DNA from: Virgibacillus sp. NKC19-16
Lineage (GTDB): Bacteria > Bacillota > Bacilli > Bacillales > Amphibacillaceae
Reading direction: 5' to 3'
Length of the DNA: 64,000 bases
Assembly: GCF_021560035.1 (NCBI RefSeq)
Contig: NZ_CP074373.1
Span: 120,001-184,000, forward strand
The translations under genes and the position numbers were made by a program. Below, one piece after another: positions 39,240 through 50,789 of the stretch (positions within the stretch are counted from its first letter, which is position 1; the number at the start of each line of letters is the position of its first letter). The notes under the pieces were generated by a model. It made no database searches. It was not told where the DNA came from and worked only from the letters and a program-made list of their open reading frames with translations.

Positions 39240-39884
39240 GTGGGTCAAAAAGTAAATCCAACCGGTCTTCGTATTGGCGTCATTAAAGACTGGCAGTCAA
39301 AATGGTATGCTGGCAGAGACTATGCAGACTTACTGCATGAAGATATTAAAATCAGAGAATATCTTGAAAACCGTCTAAGTACAGCTGCTGTTTCTTCTAT
39401 TGAAATCGAACGTGCAGCAAACCGTGTAAACATCACCATTCATACTGGAAAGCCAGGTATGGTAATTGGTAAAGGCGGTTCAGAAGTAGAAGCATTACGT
39501 AAATCATTAAATAGCTTGACTGGCAAGCGTGTTCACATTAATATTGTTGAAATCAAGAAAGTTGATCTTGATGCAAAATTAGTTGCTGACAACATCGCCC
39601 GTCAATTGGAAAACCGTGTCTCATTCCGTCGTGCACAGAAGCAAACCCTTCAACGTGCAATGCGCGGTGGAGCTAAAGGAATTAGAACACAAGTATCCGG
39701 ACGTCTAGGCGGCGCAGATATCGCCCGTGCGGAAGATTATAGTGAAGGAACCGTGCCACTACACACATTACGTGCCGATATTGACTTTGGTACAGCAGAA
39801 GCTGATACTACTTATGGTAAATTAGGAGTTAAAGTGTGGATCTATCGTGGAGAAGTCCTTCCAACTAAAACAGACAACAAATAG
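39240..39884 (+). CDS. rpsC: 30S ribosomal protein S3
   Basis: S3 (214 aa) forms part of the mRNA entry channel. The KH domain with [18 protein letters not shown] and the C-terminal [21 protein letters not shown] are clear. It starts at GTG 39240 behind AAGGAGGGATA inside the end of rplV. Confidence 0.97.
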   Translation: MGQKVNPTGLRIGVIKDWQSKWYAGRDYADLLHEDIKIREYLENRLSTAAVSSIEIERAANRVNITIHTGKPGMVIGKGGSEVEALRKSLNSLTGKRVHINIVEIKKVDLDAKLVADNIARQLENRVSFRRAQKQTLQRAMRGGAKGIRTQVSGRLGGADIARAEDYSEGTVPLHTLRADIDFGTAEADTTYGKLGVKVWIYRGEVLPTKTDNK

Positions 39885-39902
39885 GAAGGGGGCTCATAAC
39901 TT

Positions 39903-40337
39903 ATGTTAATGCCTAAACGTGTGAAATATCGTAAACAACATCGTGGTAAAATGGGAGGCCGAGCAAAAGGCGGAACAACCGTATCTTTTGGTGAGTATGG
40001 CCTGCAAGCAACCGAGGCTTCATGGATCTCAAGTCGACAAATTGAGGCTGCCCGTATTGCAATGACTCGTTACATGAAACGTGGCGGTAAAGTATGGATC
40101 AAAGTTTTCCCTGACAAACCATACACTGCAAAGCCCCTTGAGGTACGCATGGGTTCCGGTAAAGGTGCTCCAGAAGGATGGGTAGCAGTAGTAAAACCAG
40201 GAAAAATATTGTTTGAAATCGCAGGTGTAGAAGAAGAGGTTGCACGCGAAGCCCTACGTCTTGCTGCACATAAACTGCCGATTAAAACGAAATTTGTAAG
40301 TAGAGCAGAAATTGGTGGTGATAGCAATGAAGGCTAA
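39903..40337 (+). CDS. rplP: 50S ribosomal protein L16
   Basis: L16 (144 aa) organises the tRNA-binding A-site region. [17 protein letters not shown] and [23 protein letters not shown] are typical, and [19 protein letters not shown] is the tRNA-facing loop. The gene overlaps rpmC by 11 bp. Confidence 0.97.
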   Translation: MLMPKRVKYRKQHRGKMGGRAKGGTTVSFGEYGLQATEASWISSRQIEAARIAMTRYMKRGGKVWIKVFPDKPYTAKPLEVRMGSGKGAPEGWVAVVKPGKILFEIAGVEEEVAREALRLAAHKLPIKTKFVSRAEIGGDSNEG

Positions 40338-40527
40338 TGAAATTAGAGAACTGACCACTGCTGAAATTGAACAAAAAGTTACTTCATTGAAAGAAGAACT
40401 ATTTAATTTACGCTTCCAACTTGCAACAGGACAATTGGAAAACACGGCACGTCTTCGTGAAGTGAGAAAGTCAATTGCCCGTATGAAAACTGTTGCTCGT
40501 CAACGTGAATTAAACGTAAATAACTGA
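40327..40527 (+). CDS. rpmC: 50S ribosomal protein L29
   Basis: L29 (66 aa) is a two-helix protein beside L23 at the tunnel exit. [17 protein letters not shown] and [20 protein letters not shown] define it. ATG 40327 lies within the end of rplP, preceded by GGTGGTGATAGC; this coupling is common. Confidence 0.95.
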   Translation: MKANEIRELTTAEIEQKVTSLKEELFNLRFQLATGQLENTARLREVRKSIARMKTVARQRELNVNN

Positions 40528-40553
40528 TAACCCGAGAGGAGGTTAACCTCAAA

Positions 40554-40817
40554 ATGTCTGAACGTAATAATCGTAAGGTATATACAGGTCGTGTAGTGTC
40601 AGATAAAATGGATAAAACAATCACCGTAGTTGTTGAAACATACAAGTTTCACCCACTATACGGGAAACGTGTCCGCTATTCTACAAAATTCAAAACACAT
40701 GATGAAAACAACCAAGCAAAAACCGGCGATATTGTCCGTATTATGGAAACCCGTCCACTATCAGCAACGAAACGCTTTCGTCTAGTTGAAGTTGTGGAAG
40801 AAGCGGTAGTTCTATAA
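40554..40817 (+). CDS. rpsQ: 30S ribosomal protein S17
   Basis: S17 (87 aa), an OB-fold protein that binds helix 11 of 16S r[22 protein letters not shown] and [19 protein letters not shown] are family signatures. Preceded by GAGAGGAGGTTAACC. Confidence 0.96.
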   Translation: MSERNNRKVYTGRVVSDKMDKTITVVVETYKFHPLYGKRVRYSTKFKTHDENNQAKTGDIVRIMETRPLSATKRFRLVEVVEEAVVL

Positions 40818-40835
40818 GTAAAGTTTGCTCGGTAG

Positions 40836-41228
<393 letters not shown>

Positions 41229-41261
41229 TAATGAATAGTCTTGTCAAGGAGGTGCTAAGCC

Positions 41262-41573
41262 ATGCATGTAAAAAAAGGTGATAAAGTAAAAGTGCTTTCC
41301 GGTAAAGACGCGGGTAAAGAAGGTACGATTTTAGAGGCATATCCAACGAAGAAACGTGTTCTTGTAGAAGGTGTTAATATGGTCAAAAAACACGCAAAAC
41401 TTTCGCAGGATAACCCGCAAGGTGGAATTCTTGATCTTGAGGCAGCAATACATGTTTCCAATGTAATGCCAATTGATCCAAAATCCGGTGAGCCAACTCG
41501 TGTTGGATATGAAGTACGTGATGGAAAGAAAGTCCGCATCGCCAAAAAATCCGGTGAAGCAATAGATAATTAA
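41262..41573 (+). CDS. rplX: 50S ribosomal protein L24
   Basis: L24 (103 aa), an early assembly protein with a KOW motif ([21 protein letters not shown]). The C-terminal part has [17 protein letters not shown]. Preceded by AAGGAGGTGC. Confidence 0.97.
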   Translation: MHVKKGDKVKVLSGKDAGKEGTILEAYPTKKRVLVEGVNMVKKHAKLSQDNPQGGILDLEAAIHVSNVMPIDPKSGEPTRVGYEVRDGKKVRIAKKSGEAIDN

Positions 41574-41599
41574 TTTTCGGGCGAAAGGAGGGCGACATG

Positions 41600-42139
41600 A
41601 TGAATGGACTAAAACAACAATATAAAGATGATGTATTACCATCATTGATGAATAAATTTAATTATGAATCGGTTATGGAAGTGCCTGCAATTGAAAAAAT
41701 AGTAATCAACATGGGTGTTGGTGATGCAGTTCAAAATTCAAAAGCACTCGATAGTGTTGTTGAAGAACTTGCATTAATTTCCGGTCAAAAGCCTGTAGTT
41801 ACTCGTGCAAAGAAATCAATCGCTGGTTTTCGCCTTCGTGAAGGAATGCCAATCGGGGCTAAAGTAACACTTCGCGGTGCGCGTATGTACGAATTTCTTC
41901 AAAAGCTTATTGGTGTATCACTTCCACGTGTACGTGATTTCCGTGGTATTTCGAAAAAAGCTTTCGATGGTCGCGGTAACTACACATTAGGTGTTAAAGA
42001 ACAGCTGATTTTCCCGGAAATCAACTATGATAAAGTAAACAAAGTGCGTGGTATGGATATTGTTATTGTAACAACTTCTAATACTGACGAAGAAGCGCGT
42101 GAACTTTTAGGTCAGCTAGGCATGCCTTTCCAAAAATAA
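41600..42139 (+). CDS. rplE: 50S ribosomal protein L5
   Basis: L5 (179 aa) binds 5S rRNA and forms the bridge to the 30S head. [35 protein letters not shown] and [11 protein letters not shown] are typical. Two ATGs adjoin (41597, 41600); the second gives better spacing to GGAGGG and the 179-aa length of B. subtilis L5. Confidence 0.96.
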   Translation: MNGLKQQYKDDVLPSLMNKFNYESVMEVPAIEKIVINMGVGDAVQNSKALDSVVEELALISGQKPVVTRAKKSIAGFRLREGMPIGAKVTLRGARMYEFLQKLIGVSLPRVRDFRGISKKAFDGRGNYTLGVKEQLIFPEINYDKVNKVRGMDIVIVTTSNTDEEARELLGQLGMPFQK

Positions 42140-42167
42140 GCCAACGAGCTAAAAAGGAGGGAAAATT

Positions 42168-42353
42168 GTGGCTAAAAAATCAATGATTGCGAAACAAAAA
42201 CGTCCGCAAAAATATCAAGTGCGTGAATATACACGCTGTGAACGTTGTGGTCGTCCGCATTCTGTAATTCGTAAATTTAAACTTTGCCGTATTTGCTTCC
42301 GTGAACTTGCCTATAAAGGTCAAATTCCTGGTGTTAAAAAAGCAAGCTGGTAA
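42168..42353 (+). CDS. rpsN: 30S ribosomal protein S14, zinc-binding type
   Basis: S14 (61 aa) of the C+ type, with zinc ligands CERC and CRIC at about 24-43. It ends with the conserved [14 protein letters not shown] 42168 follows AAAAGGAGGG. A zinc-free S14 paralogue, if any, lies elsewhere. Confidence 0.96.
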   Translation: MAKKSMIAKQKRPQKYQVREYTRCERCGRPHSVIRKFKLCRICFRELAYKGQIPGVKKASW

Positions 42354-42382
42354 ACCCCGATTCGGGAAGGAGGTAATTAGTA

Positions 42383-42781
42383 ATGGTCATGACAGATCCA
42401 ATCGCAGATATGCTAACTCGTATTCGTAATGCTAACATGGTAAAACATGAGAAATTAGAGCTTCCAGCTTCCACTATCAAGAAAGATATCGCTGATATCC
42501 TCAAACGTGAAGGTTTTGTCTCCGATTATGAATTCATTGAGGACAATAAACAGGGTATTTTGCGTATTTTCCTTAAGTATGGCGTGGAGGAGCAACAAGT
42601 AATTACAGGTATCAAACGTATTAGTAAGCCAGGATTGCGTGTTTATGCAAAAGCTGCCGAAGTACCTCGTGTACTTAACGGTTTAGGTATAGCAATCGTT
42701 TCAACATCAAAAGGTGTCTTGTCTGATAAAGAGGCGCGTTCTCAAGCTGTTGGTGGCGAAGTTCTAGCATATGTTTGGTAA
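42383..42781 (+). CDS. rpsH: 30S ribosomal protein S8
   Basis: S8 (132 aa) is a primary 16S binder and, in E. coli, the translational repressor of the spc operon. [17 protein letters not shown] and the C-terminal [18 protein letters not shown] are typical. Start ATG 42383 (MVMTDP) matches the B. subtilis form. Confidence 0.97.
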   Translation: MVMTDPIADMLTRIRNANMVKHEKLELPASTIKKDIADILKREGFVSDYEFIEDNKQGILRIFLKYGVEEQQVITGIKRISKPGLRVYAKAAEVPRVLNGLGIAIVSTSKGVLSDKEARSQAVGGEVLAYVW

Positions 42782-42812
42782 TTAACATTTTAACCCCAAG
42801 GAGGTGCATGGA

Positions 42813-43349
42813 ATGTCTCGTATAGGACTTAAGCCAATTGAAATTCCAGAGGGTGTAGAGGTTACATTTAATGACAATACGGTCACTGTTAAAGGACCTA
42901 AAGGTGAATTAACTAGGGAACTACACCAGGATATGAAAATTAATACAGAAGATAATATAATTACAATTGAGCGCCCAAGCGATCATAAAGATCATCGTGC
43001 ATTGCACGGAACAACTCGCAGTTTGATCAGTAATATGATTGAAGGTGTTCATAAAGGCTTTGAAAAATCCCTTGAAATTAACGGTGTTGGATATCGCGCA
43101 CTGAAACAGGGAGATAAAATAGTGATTAACGCGGGTTATTCACACCCGGTGGAACTCGAACAGCGTGACGGTATCGAAATCGATGTACCCTCGAACGCAC
43201 AAGTAATTGTTAAAGGTATTGATAAGGAGTTAGTAGGTGCAGTTGCTGCAAACATTAGAGCAATTAGACCTCCGGAGCCTTATAAAGGGAAGGGTATTCG
43301 CTACGCAAACGAATATCTGCGTCGTAAAGAAGGTAAAACTGCGAAGTAA
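42813..43349 (+). CDS. rplF: 50S ribosomal protein L6
   Basis: L6 (178 aa) has two repeated domains near the factor-binding site. It reads [17 protein letters not shown] and ends with the signature [17 protein letters not shown] 42813 follows AAGGAGGTGCATGG; an ATG 9 nt upstream is inside the ribosome-binding site. Confidence 0.97.
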   Translation: MSRIGLKPIEIPEGVEVTFNDNTVTVKGPKGELTRELHQDMKINTEDNIITIERPSDHKDHRALHGTTRSLISNMIEGVHKGFEKSLEINGVGYRALKQGDKIVINAGYSHPVELEQRDGIEIDVPSNAQVIVKGIDKELVGAVAANIRAIRPPEPYKGKGIRYANEYLRRKEGKTAK

Positions 43350-43385
43350 GTACGATTCGTTAGGGAGCAGAAAGGAGTGACCTAG

Positions 43386-43748
43386 ATGATCACAAAACCT
43401 GACAAGAATGTTACACGTAAGAGAAGACATGCACGTGTTCGTGATAAAGTTGTTGGAACCGAAGCTCGTCCTCGCTTAAACGTGTACCGTTCAAACAAAC
43501 ACATCTATGTACAATTAATCGATGATAAACGTGGAAATACAGTAGCAAGTGCTTCTACAAAGGATAATGAATTCAACGCAGAGGCTCATGCTAATGTAGA
43601 ATCAGCAAAACAAGTTGGAGAAATGATCGCTAAACGCGCCCAGGATAAAGGGTACAAATCAGTCGTATTTGACCGTGGAGGCTATCTTTATCACGGACGT
43701 GTGCAGGCATTGGCAGATGCTGCCCGCGAGGCAGGACTTGAATTTTAA
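43386..43748 (+). CDS. rplR: 50S ribosomal protein L18
   Basis: L18 (120 aa) binds 5S rRNA with L5. The basic N-terminus [16 protein letters not shown] and [18 protein letters not shown], then [26 protein letters not shown], match the family. Confidence 0.97.
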   Translation: MITKPDKNVTRKRRHARVRDKVVGTEARPRLNVYRSNKHIYVQLIDDKRGNTVASASTKDNEFNAEAHANVESAKQVGEMIAKRAQDKGYKSVVFDRGGYLYHGRVQALADAAREAGLEF

Positions 43749-43771
43749 TCGATAAAGGAGGGAACCCTTAC

Positions 43772-44275
43772 ATGAAAACTACCATCGATCCGAACAATCT
43801 AGATCTTGAAGAACGAGTTGTTGCGATCAACCGTGTTGCAAAAGTAGTAAAAGGTGGACGTAATTTCCGCTTTGCTGCATTAGTAGTAGTTGGAGACAAA
43901 AATGGCCATGTAGGTTTTGGTACAGGTAAAGCACTGGAAGTACCGGAAGCAATTAAAAAAGCTGTTGATGACGCGAAGAAAAACTTAATCAGCGTACCAA
44001 TCGTTGGAACTACCATTCCACATCAGATTCATGGACAATTTGGCTCTGGCAACGTATTAATGAAGCCAGCAACAGAGGGTACAGGAGTTATCTCCGGCGG
44101 CCCGGTTCGTGCGATTTTGGAACTTGCAGGTGTTGGTGATATTGTAACGAAATCACTAGGCTCCAATACACCAATTAATATGATTCGCGCAACATTAACT
44201 GGCTTAACAAACTTAAAAACAGCAGAAGAAGTAGCAAAATTACGTGGAAAGTCTGTAGAAGAACTGTTAGGATAA
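43772..44275 (+). CDS. rpsE: 30S ribosomal protein S5
   Basis: S5 (167 aa) guards decoding accuracy at the mRNA entry. The spectinomycin loop [21 protein letters not shown] is wild type. The C-terminal domain includes GVRPI-like [22 protein letters not shown]. Preceded by AAAGGAGGG. Confidence 0.97.
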   Translation: MKTTIDPNNLDLEERVVAINRVAKVVKGGRNFRFAALVVVGDKNGHVGFGTGKALEVPEAIKKAVDDAKKNLISVPIVGTTIPHQIHGQFGSGNVLMKPATEGTGVISGGPVRAILELAGVGDIVTKSLGSNTPINMIRATLTGLTNLKTAEEVAKLRGKSVEELLG

Positions 44276-44287
44276 GGAGGGAAGCAA

Positions 44288-44473
44288 ATGTCTAACAAAT
44301 TAGAAATCACCCTCACACGCAGTGTTATTGGTGGAAAAGAAAAACAGCGTAAAACTGTTCAAGCATTAGGACTAAAGAAAATTCGTCAATCCGTTGTTCA
44401 TGAAGATACTCCAGCCATCCGTGGTATGGTTGATCAAGTAGCTCATCTTCTAACGGTAAAAGAAGTACAATAA
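44288..44473 (+). CDS. rpmD: 50S ribosomal protein L30
   Basis: L30 (61 aa), a small ferredoxin-like fold protein. [20 protein letters not shown] and [21 protein letters not shown] are diagnostic. It lies 12 nt after rpsE. Confidence 0.96.
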   Translation: MSNKLEITLTRSVIGGKEKQRKTVQALGLKKIRQSVVHEDTPAIRGMVDQVAHLLTVKEVQ

Positions 44474-44497
44474 ATAAGCGTAAAAGGAGGTGCTCGC

Positions 44498-44938
44498 ATG
44501 AAACTTCATGAATTGAAGGCATCAGAAGGAACTCGCAAAGAACGTAACCGTGTGGGTCGTGGGATGTCATCCGGTAATGGTAAAACCTCCGGCAGAGGAC
44601 ATAAAGGCCAAAAGGCACGTTCTGGTGGTGGCACTCGTCCAGGCTTTGAAGGTGGCCAAATGCCATTATTCCAACGCCTGCCAAAACGCGGATTTACAAA
44701 TATTCACCGCAAAGAATTTGCTATTGTAAACCTTGATGCGCTAAATCGTTTTGAAGACGGCACAGAAATTACACCTGAGCTATTACTTGAAGAAGGTGTC
44801 GTAAGTAAACCTAAATCCGGTATTAAAGTACTAGGCAAGGGTACTATCGAAAAGAATCTAACAGTAAAAGCTAATAAGTTCTCTGCTTCAGCAAAAGAAG
44901 CAATCGAGGCAGCGGGCGGTAAAACAGAGGTGGTTTAA
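44498..44938 (+). CDS. rplO: 50S ribosomal protein L15
   Basis: L15 (146 aa), a late assembly protein with the glycine/arginine-rich extension [19 protein letters not shown]. The C-terminus contains the [17 protein letters not shown] block. Its stop overlaps the secY start by 1 nt (TAATG). Confidence 0.97.
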   Translation: MKLHELKASEGTRKERNRVGRGMSSGNGKTSGRGHKGQKARSGGGTRPGFEGGQMPLFQRLPKRGFTNIHRKEFAIVNLDALNRFEDGTEITPELLLEEGVVSKPKSGIKVLGKGTIEKNLTVKANKFSASAKEAIEAAGGKTEVV

Positions 44939-46230
44939 TGTTCCGTACAATCTCCAATTTTATGCGCATTAAAGACATTAGGCAGAAAATAATTTTCACA
45001 TTATTAATGCTGGTTGTTTTCCGTATTGGTACATTTATTCCTGTGCCCTTTACAGATAGTGAAGCGATCGATTTTATGAACCAACAAAATGCGTTTGGTT
45101 TTCTTGATACGTTTGGTGGGGGAGCCCTGCAGAATTTCTCCATTTTTGCTATGGGGATTATGCCTTACATTACAGCATCCATCATCATGCAATTATTGCA
45201 AATGGATGTTGTACCTAAGTTTTCCGAGTGGAAAAAACAAGGGGAGAGTGGGCGTAAAAAACTAGCTCAAATAACCCGTTATGCTACGATCGGTCTTGCA
45301 TTTGTCCAGGCAATCGCGATGTCTATCGGTTTTAATGCAATGGCTGGAGGGATGCTGATTCAAGATCCAAACTTTATGAAATTCTTGTTTATTGCGATCG
45401 TATTAACAAGTGGAACAGCATTCTTGATGTGGGTTGGTGAACAAATCACGGCAAACGGTGTTGGAAATGGGATCTCGATTTTGATTTTCGCAGGTATTGT
45501 AGCTGCAGTGCCAAATGGTGTTGGTCAATTATATAGCCAGTATTTTGTTAACCCTGGTGATGAATTGTTTATCAATATTGTCATTGTTGCCTTAATTGTA
45601 TTGGTTATTATTGCAGTAGTTGTTGGTGTAATTTTCATTCAGCAAGCATTACGTAAAATACCAATTCAATATGCGAAGAAAGTTGTTAATCGTTCGCAGG
45701 CGGGCGGGCAATCTACACATCTGCCACTTAAAGTAAATGCTGCAGGTGTCATCCCGGTAATCTTTGCAATTGCATTCATTATGGCGCCAACGACGATTGC
45801 CAGTTTCTTTGAAGGCAGTCAGGTTGCTTCAACCATTCAAATGATATTTGATTATACACAGCCAATCGGTATGGTAATATATGTAGCACTGATCATAGCT
45901 TTCACCTATTTCTATACATTTGTTCAGGTTAATCCAGAACAAATGGCCGAAAACTTACAAAAACAAGGTGGATATATCCCGGGCATTCGCCCAGGGAAAA
46001 ACACGGAAACGTACCTGACACGCGTCATGTACAGATTAACATTTGTAGGTTCACTCTTCTTAGCAGCGGTATCTGTGATGCCTATTATTCTGGGTGGTCT
46101 TGCAAATCTGCCTCAAGCAATACAAATAGGCGGCACAAGCTTACTAATCGTTGTAGGTGTTGCGCTTCAAACAATGAAACAACTGGAAAGTCAGTTGGTA
46201 AAACGACACTACAAAGGGTTTATTAAGTAA
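44938..46230 (+). CDS. secY: Preprotein translocase subunit SecY
   Basis: SecY (430 aa) is the ten-helix membrane channel of the general secretion pathway, partner of SecE (17.8 kb) and SecG. The N-terminal RQKIIFTLLMLVVFRIGTFIPVP, the plug region with FGGGALQNFSIFAMGIMPYI and the cytosolic loop QQALRKIPIQYAKKV are typical. The final cytosolic loop GGYIPGIRPGKNTETYL carries the arginine needed for SecA-driven transport. Coupled to rplO. Confidence 0.97.
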   Translation: MFRTISNFMRIKDIRQKIIFTLLMLVVFRIGTFIPVPFTDSEAIDFMNQQNAFGFLDTFGGGALQNFSIFAMGIMPYITASIIMQLLQMDVVPKFSEWKKQGESGRKKLAQITRYATIGLAFVQAIAMSIGFNAMAGGMLIQDPNFMKFLFIAIVLTSGTAFLMWVGEQITANGVGNGISILIFAGIVAAVPNGVGQLYSQYFVNPGDELFINIVIVALIVLVIIAVVVGVIFIQQALRKIPIQYAKKVVNRSQAGGQSTHLPLKVNAAGVIPVIFAIAFIMAPTTIASFFEGSQVASTIQMIFDYTQPIGMVIYVALIIAFTYFYTFVQVNPEQMAENLQKQGGYIPGIRPGKNTETYLTRVMYRLTFVGSLFLAAVSVMPIILGGLANLPQAIQIGGTSLLIVVGVALQTMKQLESQLVKRHYKGFIK

Positions 46231-46237
46231 AGGTTAG

Positions 46238-46909
<672 letters not shown>

Positions 46910-47071
46910 GCGATGAAACTGTATTTTAGGTCGCAGAATAGATGCAATTCTAGCTGTAAAAAGTTATAATATAACGGTGAGTTACTATATAAGATATAGT
47001 GACTAGGGTTAGTAAAATAAACTTTTTAAAAAAGGTTAGTAAATAAACTATAGCCTAAGTGAAGGTGATCG

Positions 47072-47395
47072 TTGTTGAACGAAGATGATTCGATTCCGCT
47101 AATAGGTCAAGTTGTTCGTATTATGCAAGGACGTGAGGCAGGTCAATACGCGGTAGTCATTAAAATAATTGAAGACCGGTATGTTCTGCTGGCAGATGGG
47201 GAAAAACGTAAATATGACCGACCAAAAAAGAAAAATGTAAGTCATATTGAATTAATGGATTACATTTCCCCTGAAGTCCAAAACAGCCTTCTGGAAACTG
47301 GTCGTGTCACAAATGGTAAACTCAGATTTGCCATAGCTAAATTTGCAGGTGAGGTTGTGACTGATTTGAAGAAGGGAGTAGGACACGATGGCTAA
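47072..47395 (+). CDS. KOW-domain RNA-binding protein (YbzG/L14e-like)
   Basis: A 107-aa protein with a KOW motif near the start ([23 protein letters not shown]) followed by [18 protein letters not shown], as in the small KOW proteins encoded between map and infA in Bacillaceae. Likely an RNA- or ribosome-associated protein; function unproven. Two TTG codons (47072, 47075) may start it after GAAGGTGATC. It overlaps infA by 8 bp. Upstream, a near-repeated GGTTAGTAAAATAAACT / GGTTAGTAAATAAACT occupies the gap. Confidence 0.85.
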   Translation: MLNEDDSIPLIGQVVRIMQGREAGQYAVVIKIIEDRYVLLADGEKRKYDRPKKKNVSHIELMDYISPEVQNSLLETGRVTNGKLRFAIAKFAGEVVTDLKKGVGHDG

Positions 47396-47606
47396 AGACG
47401 ATGTAATTGAAGTGGAAGGTACCGTGACGGAAACATTGCCGAATGCGATGTTTAATGTAGAGCTTGAAAACGGCCATACAGTATTAGCGCATGTATCCGG
47501 TAAAATCCGTATGCATTTCATTCGCATTCTACCAGGCGATAAAGTAACGGTCGAACTTTCTCCGTACGATTTAACAAGAGGACGAATTACGTACCGTTAT
47601 AAATAA
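47388..47606 (+). CDS. infA: Translation initiation factor IF-1
   Basis: IF-1 (72 aa), an S1-like OB fold that binds the A site during initiation. [20 protein letters not shown] and [19 protein letters not shown] are diagnostic. Preceded by AAGGGAGTAGGAC within the KOW gene. Confidence 0.97.
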   Translation: MAKDDVIEVEGTVTETLPNAMFNVELENGHTVLAHVSGKIRMHFIRILPGDKVTVELSPYDLTRGRITYRYK

Positions 47607-47633
47607 GCTCCGATATAAAAGGAGGTAAAGACG

Positions 47634-47747
47634 ATGAAAGTAAGAGCATCTGTAAAACCTATTTGTGAAAAATGTAAAGTTATAAAACGTAAAGGCACTG
47701 TAATGGTGATTTGCGACAATCCGAAACACAAGCAAAAACAAGGCTAA
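47634..47747 (+). CDS. rpmJ: 50S ribosomal protein L36
   Basis: L36 (37 aa): [21 protein letters not shown], with zinc ligands C11, C14, C27 and H33 (C+ form). Start ATG 47634 after AAAGGAGGTAAAG. Too short for many gene finders but unmistakable. Confidence 0.96.
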   Translation: MKVRASVKPICEKCKVIKRKGTVMVICDNPKHKQKQG

Positions 47748-47810
47748 AACTAGCTGGTTATTAAAAGTTTCTAGGGATAAAAAGTAATAATCAAGGAGGT
47801 GCAAGTGTAG

Positions 47811-48176
47811 ATGGCACGTATTGCAGGTATTGACGTTCCACGTGATAAACGCGTAGTTATTTCCCTAACATATGTTTATGGTGTTGGAAAAACTACTGCT
47901 CAGAAAGTCCTTAAACAGGCTGGTGTTTCAGAAGACACGAGAGTTCGCGATCTGACAGAAGACGAATTAGGTAATATCCGTAAGGCAATTGAGGAATATA
48001 CAATTGAAGGTGACCTTCGTCGTGAAACATCACTAAACATTAAACGTTTAATAGAAATTGGCTCATATAGAGGCGTTCGCCACCGTCGCGGGTTACCATT
48101 ACGTGGTCAAAAAACGAAAAACAATTCACGTACTCGTAAAGGACCACGCCGTACACAGGCTAACAAGAAAAAGTAA
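47811..48176 (+). CDS. rpsM: 30S ribosomal protein S13
   Basis: S13 (121 aa) in the 30S head contacts the P-site tRNA and the 50[21 protein letters not shown] and the basic tail [20 protein letters not shown] are typical. Preceded by AAGGAGGTGC. Confidence 0.97.
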   Translation: MARIAGIDVPRDKRVVISLTYVYGVGKTTAQKVLKQAGVSEDTRVRDLTEDELGNIRKAIEEYTIEGDLRRETSLNIKRLIEIGSYRGVRHRRGLPLRGQKTKNNSRTRKGPRRTQANKKK

Positions 48177-48197
48177 AGTAAGGAGGTAAGCTAATCA

Positions 48198-48587
48198 ATG
48201 GCACGTAAAACAAATACACGTAAACGTCGTGTGAAAAAGAATATTGATACAGGTGTAGCGCATATTCGTTCAACGTTCAACAATACAATTGTTACGATTA
48301 CGGATAGACAAGGTAATTCAATTGGCTGGAGTTCAGCAGGCGCACTTGGTTTTAAAGGCTCTCGTAAATCAACCCCTTTTGCTGCACAAATGGCCGCTGA
48401 AACTGCTGCAAAAACAGCTGTAGATAACGGCATGAAAACATTGGAAGTAACTGTTAAAGGCCCTGGCGCTGGTCGTGAAGCAGCAATTCGTTCACTTCAG
48501 GCAGCAGGCTTGGAAGTTACAGCAATTGTGGATGTAACACCAGTTCCTCACAATGGTTGCCGCCCACCCAAACGTCGTCGTGTATAA
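48198..48587 (+). CDS. rpsK: 30S ribosomal protein S11
   Basis: S11 (129 aa) forms the platform near the E site. [19 protein letters not shown] and the C-terminal [18 protein letters not shown] are diagnostic. Preceded by AAGGAGGTAAGC. rpsD, the S4 gene, is not in this cluster, as usual for Bacilli. Confidence 0.97.
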   Translation: MARKTNTRKRRVKKNIDTGVAHIRSTFNNTIVTITDRQGNSIGWSSAGALGFKGSRKSTPFAAQMAAETAAKTAVDNGMKTLEVTVKGPGAGREAAIRSLQAAGLEVTAIVDVTPVPHNGCRPPKRRRV

Positions 48588-48793
48588 TGGATGTATGAGA
48601 AGTTGTCACCCTGTCTATAATGGATTATGATGGCTAAAAGTATAAGTTTAAAAGCTTATATAGATAGCTTCGAAGGACAACGATGTACGAAAAGTAAACT
48701 AATAGTGCAGACTAGGGCTGCCTATTTGGGGAATTTCGGTTAGGCAGGTGAGTCTAGCCGGAGTTTCGACGTTTTAAAGGAGGGTTTTATGGA
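48588..48793 (+). promoter_or_regulatory. Structured leader upstream of rpoA
   Basis: 206 nt without a gene. AGACT (48709-48713) with AGTCT (48751-48755) encloses a perfect 7-bp stem CTGCCTA (48718-48724) / TAGGCAG (48741-48747). No T tract and no clear promoter are seen, so it is probably a cis RNA element within the alpha operon. No known family is recognised. Confidence 0.5.
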
Positions 48794-49738
48794 ATGATCG
48801 AAATTGAAAAACCAAAAATTGAAACGGTAGAAGTCAGCGAAGATGCTACATTTGGAAAATTTGTAGTCGAGCCGCTCGAACGTGGATATGGTGCCACTCT
48901 TGGAAACTCCTTGCGTCGTATTCTATTATCCTCACTTCCAGGTGCTGCTGTGACATCAGTTCAAATTGACGGAGCACTACATGAATTTTCGACAATTGAT
49001 GGTGTTGTTGAAGATGTGACAACAATAATTTTGAATCTGAAGAAACTAGCTCTAAAGATTTACTCTGACGCTGAGAAAACATTAGAGATCGATGTACAGG
49101 GAGAAGGAAAGGTTACAGCTGCAGACATTACCTATGATAGTGATGTAGAAGTATTAAATCCTGAGCTACCTATTGCAACGCTTAACAGCAGAGGCAACTT
49201 GCATATGAAGATAACTGCAGCACGTGGACGCGGCTACAGGCAATCAGAGCAAAATAAACATGACGAGCAACCAATCGGTGTTGTGGCAATTGATTCTATT
49301 TTTACTCCAGTGTCACGTGTGTCGTATACCGTGGAAAATACGCGTATTGGGCAAGTTGCAGACTACGATAAATTAACGCTGAATGTATCGACTGATGGAA
49401 GTATCCGCCCTGAAGAAGCAGTTTCTTTAGCGGCAAAAGTCTTTACAGAACATCTTAATGTTTTCGTAAGTTTAACAGATGAGGCAAAAAGTGCAGAAAT
49501 TATGATTGAAAAAGAAGAAGATCAAAAAGAAAAAGTGATGGAGATGACAATTGAAGAGCTTGATCTTTCTGTCAGATCCTATAATTGCTTGAAACGGGCT
49601 GGAATTAATACAGTTCAAGAACTTGCAAACAAATCAGAAGAAGATATGATGAAAGTCCGTAATTTAGGTCGTAAATCACTGGAAGAAGTAAAAGTAAAAC
49701 TAGATGATCTAGGGTTAGGTTTACGTGATGACGACTAA
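48794..49738 (+). CDS. rpoA: RNA polymerase alpha subunit
   Basis: Alpha (314 aa) nucleates polymerase assembly. The N-terminal domain has [26 protein letters not shown], and the C-terminal domain (about 245-314) has [22 protein letters not shown] and [12 protein letters not shown] for UP-element and activator contact. Preceded by AAAGGAGGG. Confidence 0.97.
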   Translation: MIEIEKPKIETVEVSEDATFGKFVVEPLERGYGATLGNSLRRILLSSLPGAAVTSVQIDGALHEFSTIDGVVEDVTTIILNLKKLALKIYSDAEKTLEIDVQGEGKVTAADITYDSDVEVLNPELPIATLNSRGNLHMKITAARGRGYRQSEQNKHDEQPIGVVAIDSIFTPVSRVSYTVENTRIGQVADYDKLTLNVSTDGSIRPEEAVSLAAKVFTEHLNVFVSLTDEAKSAEIMIEKEEDQKEKVMEMTIEELDLSVRSYNCLKRAGINTVQELANKSEEDMMKVRNLGRKSLEEVKVKLDDLGLGLRDDD

Positions 49739-49777
49739 TTAACACCTTTAGAGTTACAGGAAAGGGAGGGATAGTCC

Positions 49778-50131
49778 ATGGCTAGAAAGTTCGGTCGTAC
49801 AACAGACACTCGTCTGGCACTACTTCGCAACCTTGCATCTGATTTAATTATTCATGAACGGCTTGAAATAACAGAAGCAAAAGCGAAAGAACTCAAATCT
49901 ATAGTAGAGAAAATGATTACACTTGGCAAACGTGGCGATCTTCACGCACGTCGTCAGGCTGCATCATTCTTATATAACCAGGAAGCTAACGAAAACGAAA
50001 ATGTTATTCAGAAACTTTTCGATGATGTTGCCGCGCGTTACGAAGATCGACAAGGTGGATATACGCGTGTGCTTAAACTAGGTGCTCGTCAAGGTGATGG
50101 AGCAAAAATGGCAATCATTGAACTAGTTTAA
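49778..50131 (+). CDS. rplQ: 50S ribosomal protein L17
   Basis: L17 (117 aa) at the tunnel exit. The family N-terminus, [19 protein letters not shown] in this sequence, and the C-terminal [19 protein letters not shown] are diagnostic. Last gene of the alpha operon, with a terminator immediately after. Confidence 0.97.
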   Translation: MARKFGRTTDTRLALLRNLASDLIIHERLEITEAKAKELKSIVEKMITLGKRGDLHARRQAASFLYNQEANENENVIQKLFDDVAARYEDRQGGYTRVLKLGARQGDGAKMAIIELV

Positions 50132-50147
50132 TGCAAGTACTTGCGTC

Positions 50148-50197
50148 AAGGGCGGGGCTAATCTCTTCAATGAGGTGAGACCAAGCCCTTTTTTTGT
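50148..50197 (+). terminator. Terminator of the S10-spc-alpha superoperon
   Basis: AAGGGC (50148-50153) with the following GGGGCT pairs with the AGCCCTT segment ending about 50190, followed by TTTTTT. Confidence 0.8.
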
Positions 50198-50200
50198 AGT

Positions 50201-50706
50201 AGACTCTTTTCATAAGTATTGTTGCTTTTAATTCGTCGTAGTTGATATAAATCGCGATATTCTGTGCAATACTCTACGCCGTCCGGGATCGTTCCGGGCA
50301 GTCGCGGACCTTAGGGCACGGCCTCAGCCTCCTCGCGGAAGACCGCCGCTGCGGGGTCTTCGGACTCGTGCTATTCCCGCAGGAGTCGACTGCCCTCCAC
50401 TCACCCGGACTAGTGATAGCAACGAATCTGTTTCGTTTTATTACACAAATAATATATAGTTAGCCACTGCTAGCGGAGGAAATACACGAAGACTCCGGCG
50501 AGAGGAAAGGCATAGGTGAGACCCCGAAGTGCGATAGCAATCTTTTTTGCGAGGAGTGCTGCTTCCCGAAATCACTTGCAACACGACGAGCACAAGGGGG
50601 CTCACCAGCCGCCCGCGGAAAGCGTAGTGTATTTCCGTAGCGGTAAGTTACGTCAGACTTTATATCTTTTGTGTCAAAAGCAACAATCTTTTAGCTAACA
50701 GGCTTG
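50201..50706. repeat. Dispersed MITE-like repeat, copy D (complete, uninterrupted)
   Basis: About 505 bp with terminal inverted repeats ATTGTTGCTTTT (around 50218-50229) and AAAAGCAACAAT (around 50677-50688). The right half (about 50378-50655) is nearly identical to copy B in inverted orientation. The left half contains GGCCTCAGCCTCCTCGCGGAAG (50320-50341), the unoccupied counterpart of the IS insertion site in copy A. No protein is encoded. Confidence 0.85.
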
Positions 50707-50789
50707 TGACAAAGATAAGACTCGAGTCGCTAGCTCACGCGCAACTAGGGAAGAAAAGGCTGAGCAGGGGAGCCGGAGGAGGAATACCG

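Noticed and set aside
47008-47056. Tandem GGTTAGTAAA(A)TAAACT as an operator
   Set aside because: Only two AT-rich copies and no adjacent promoter strong enough to support regulation.
50516-50698. Open frame in repeat copy D
   Set aside because: Same repeat read in the opposite direction; not plausible as protein.
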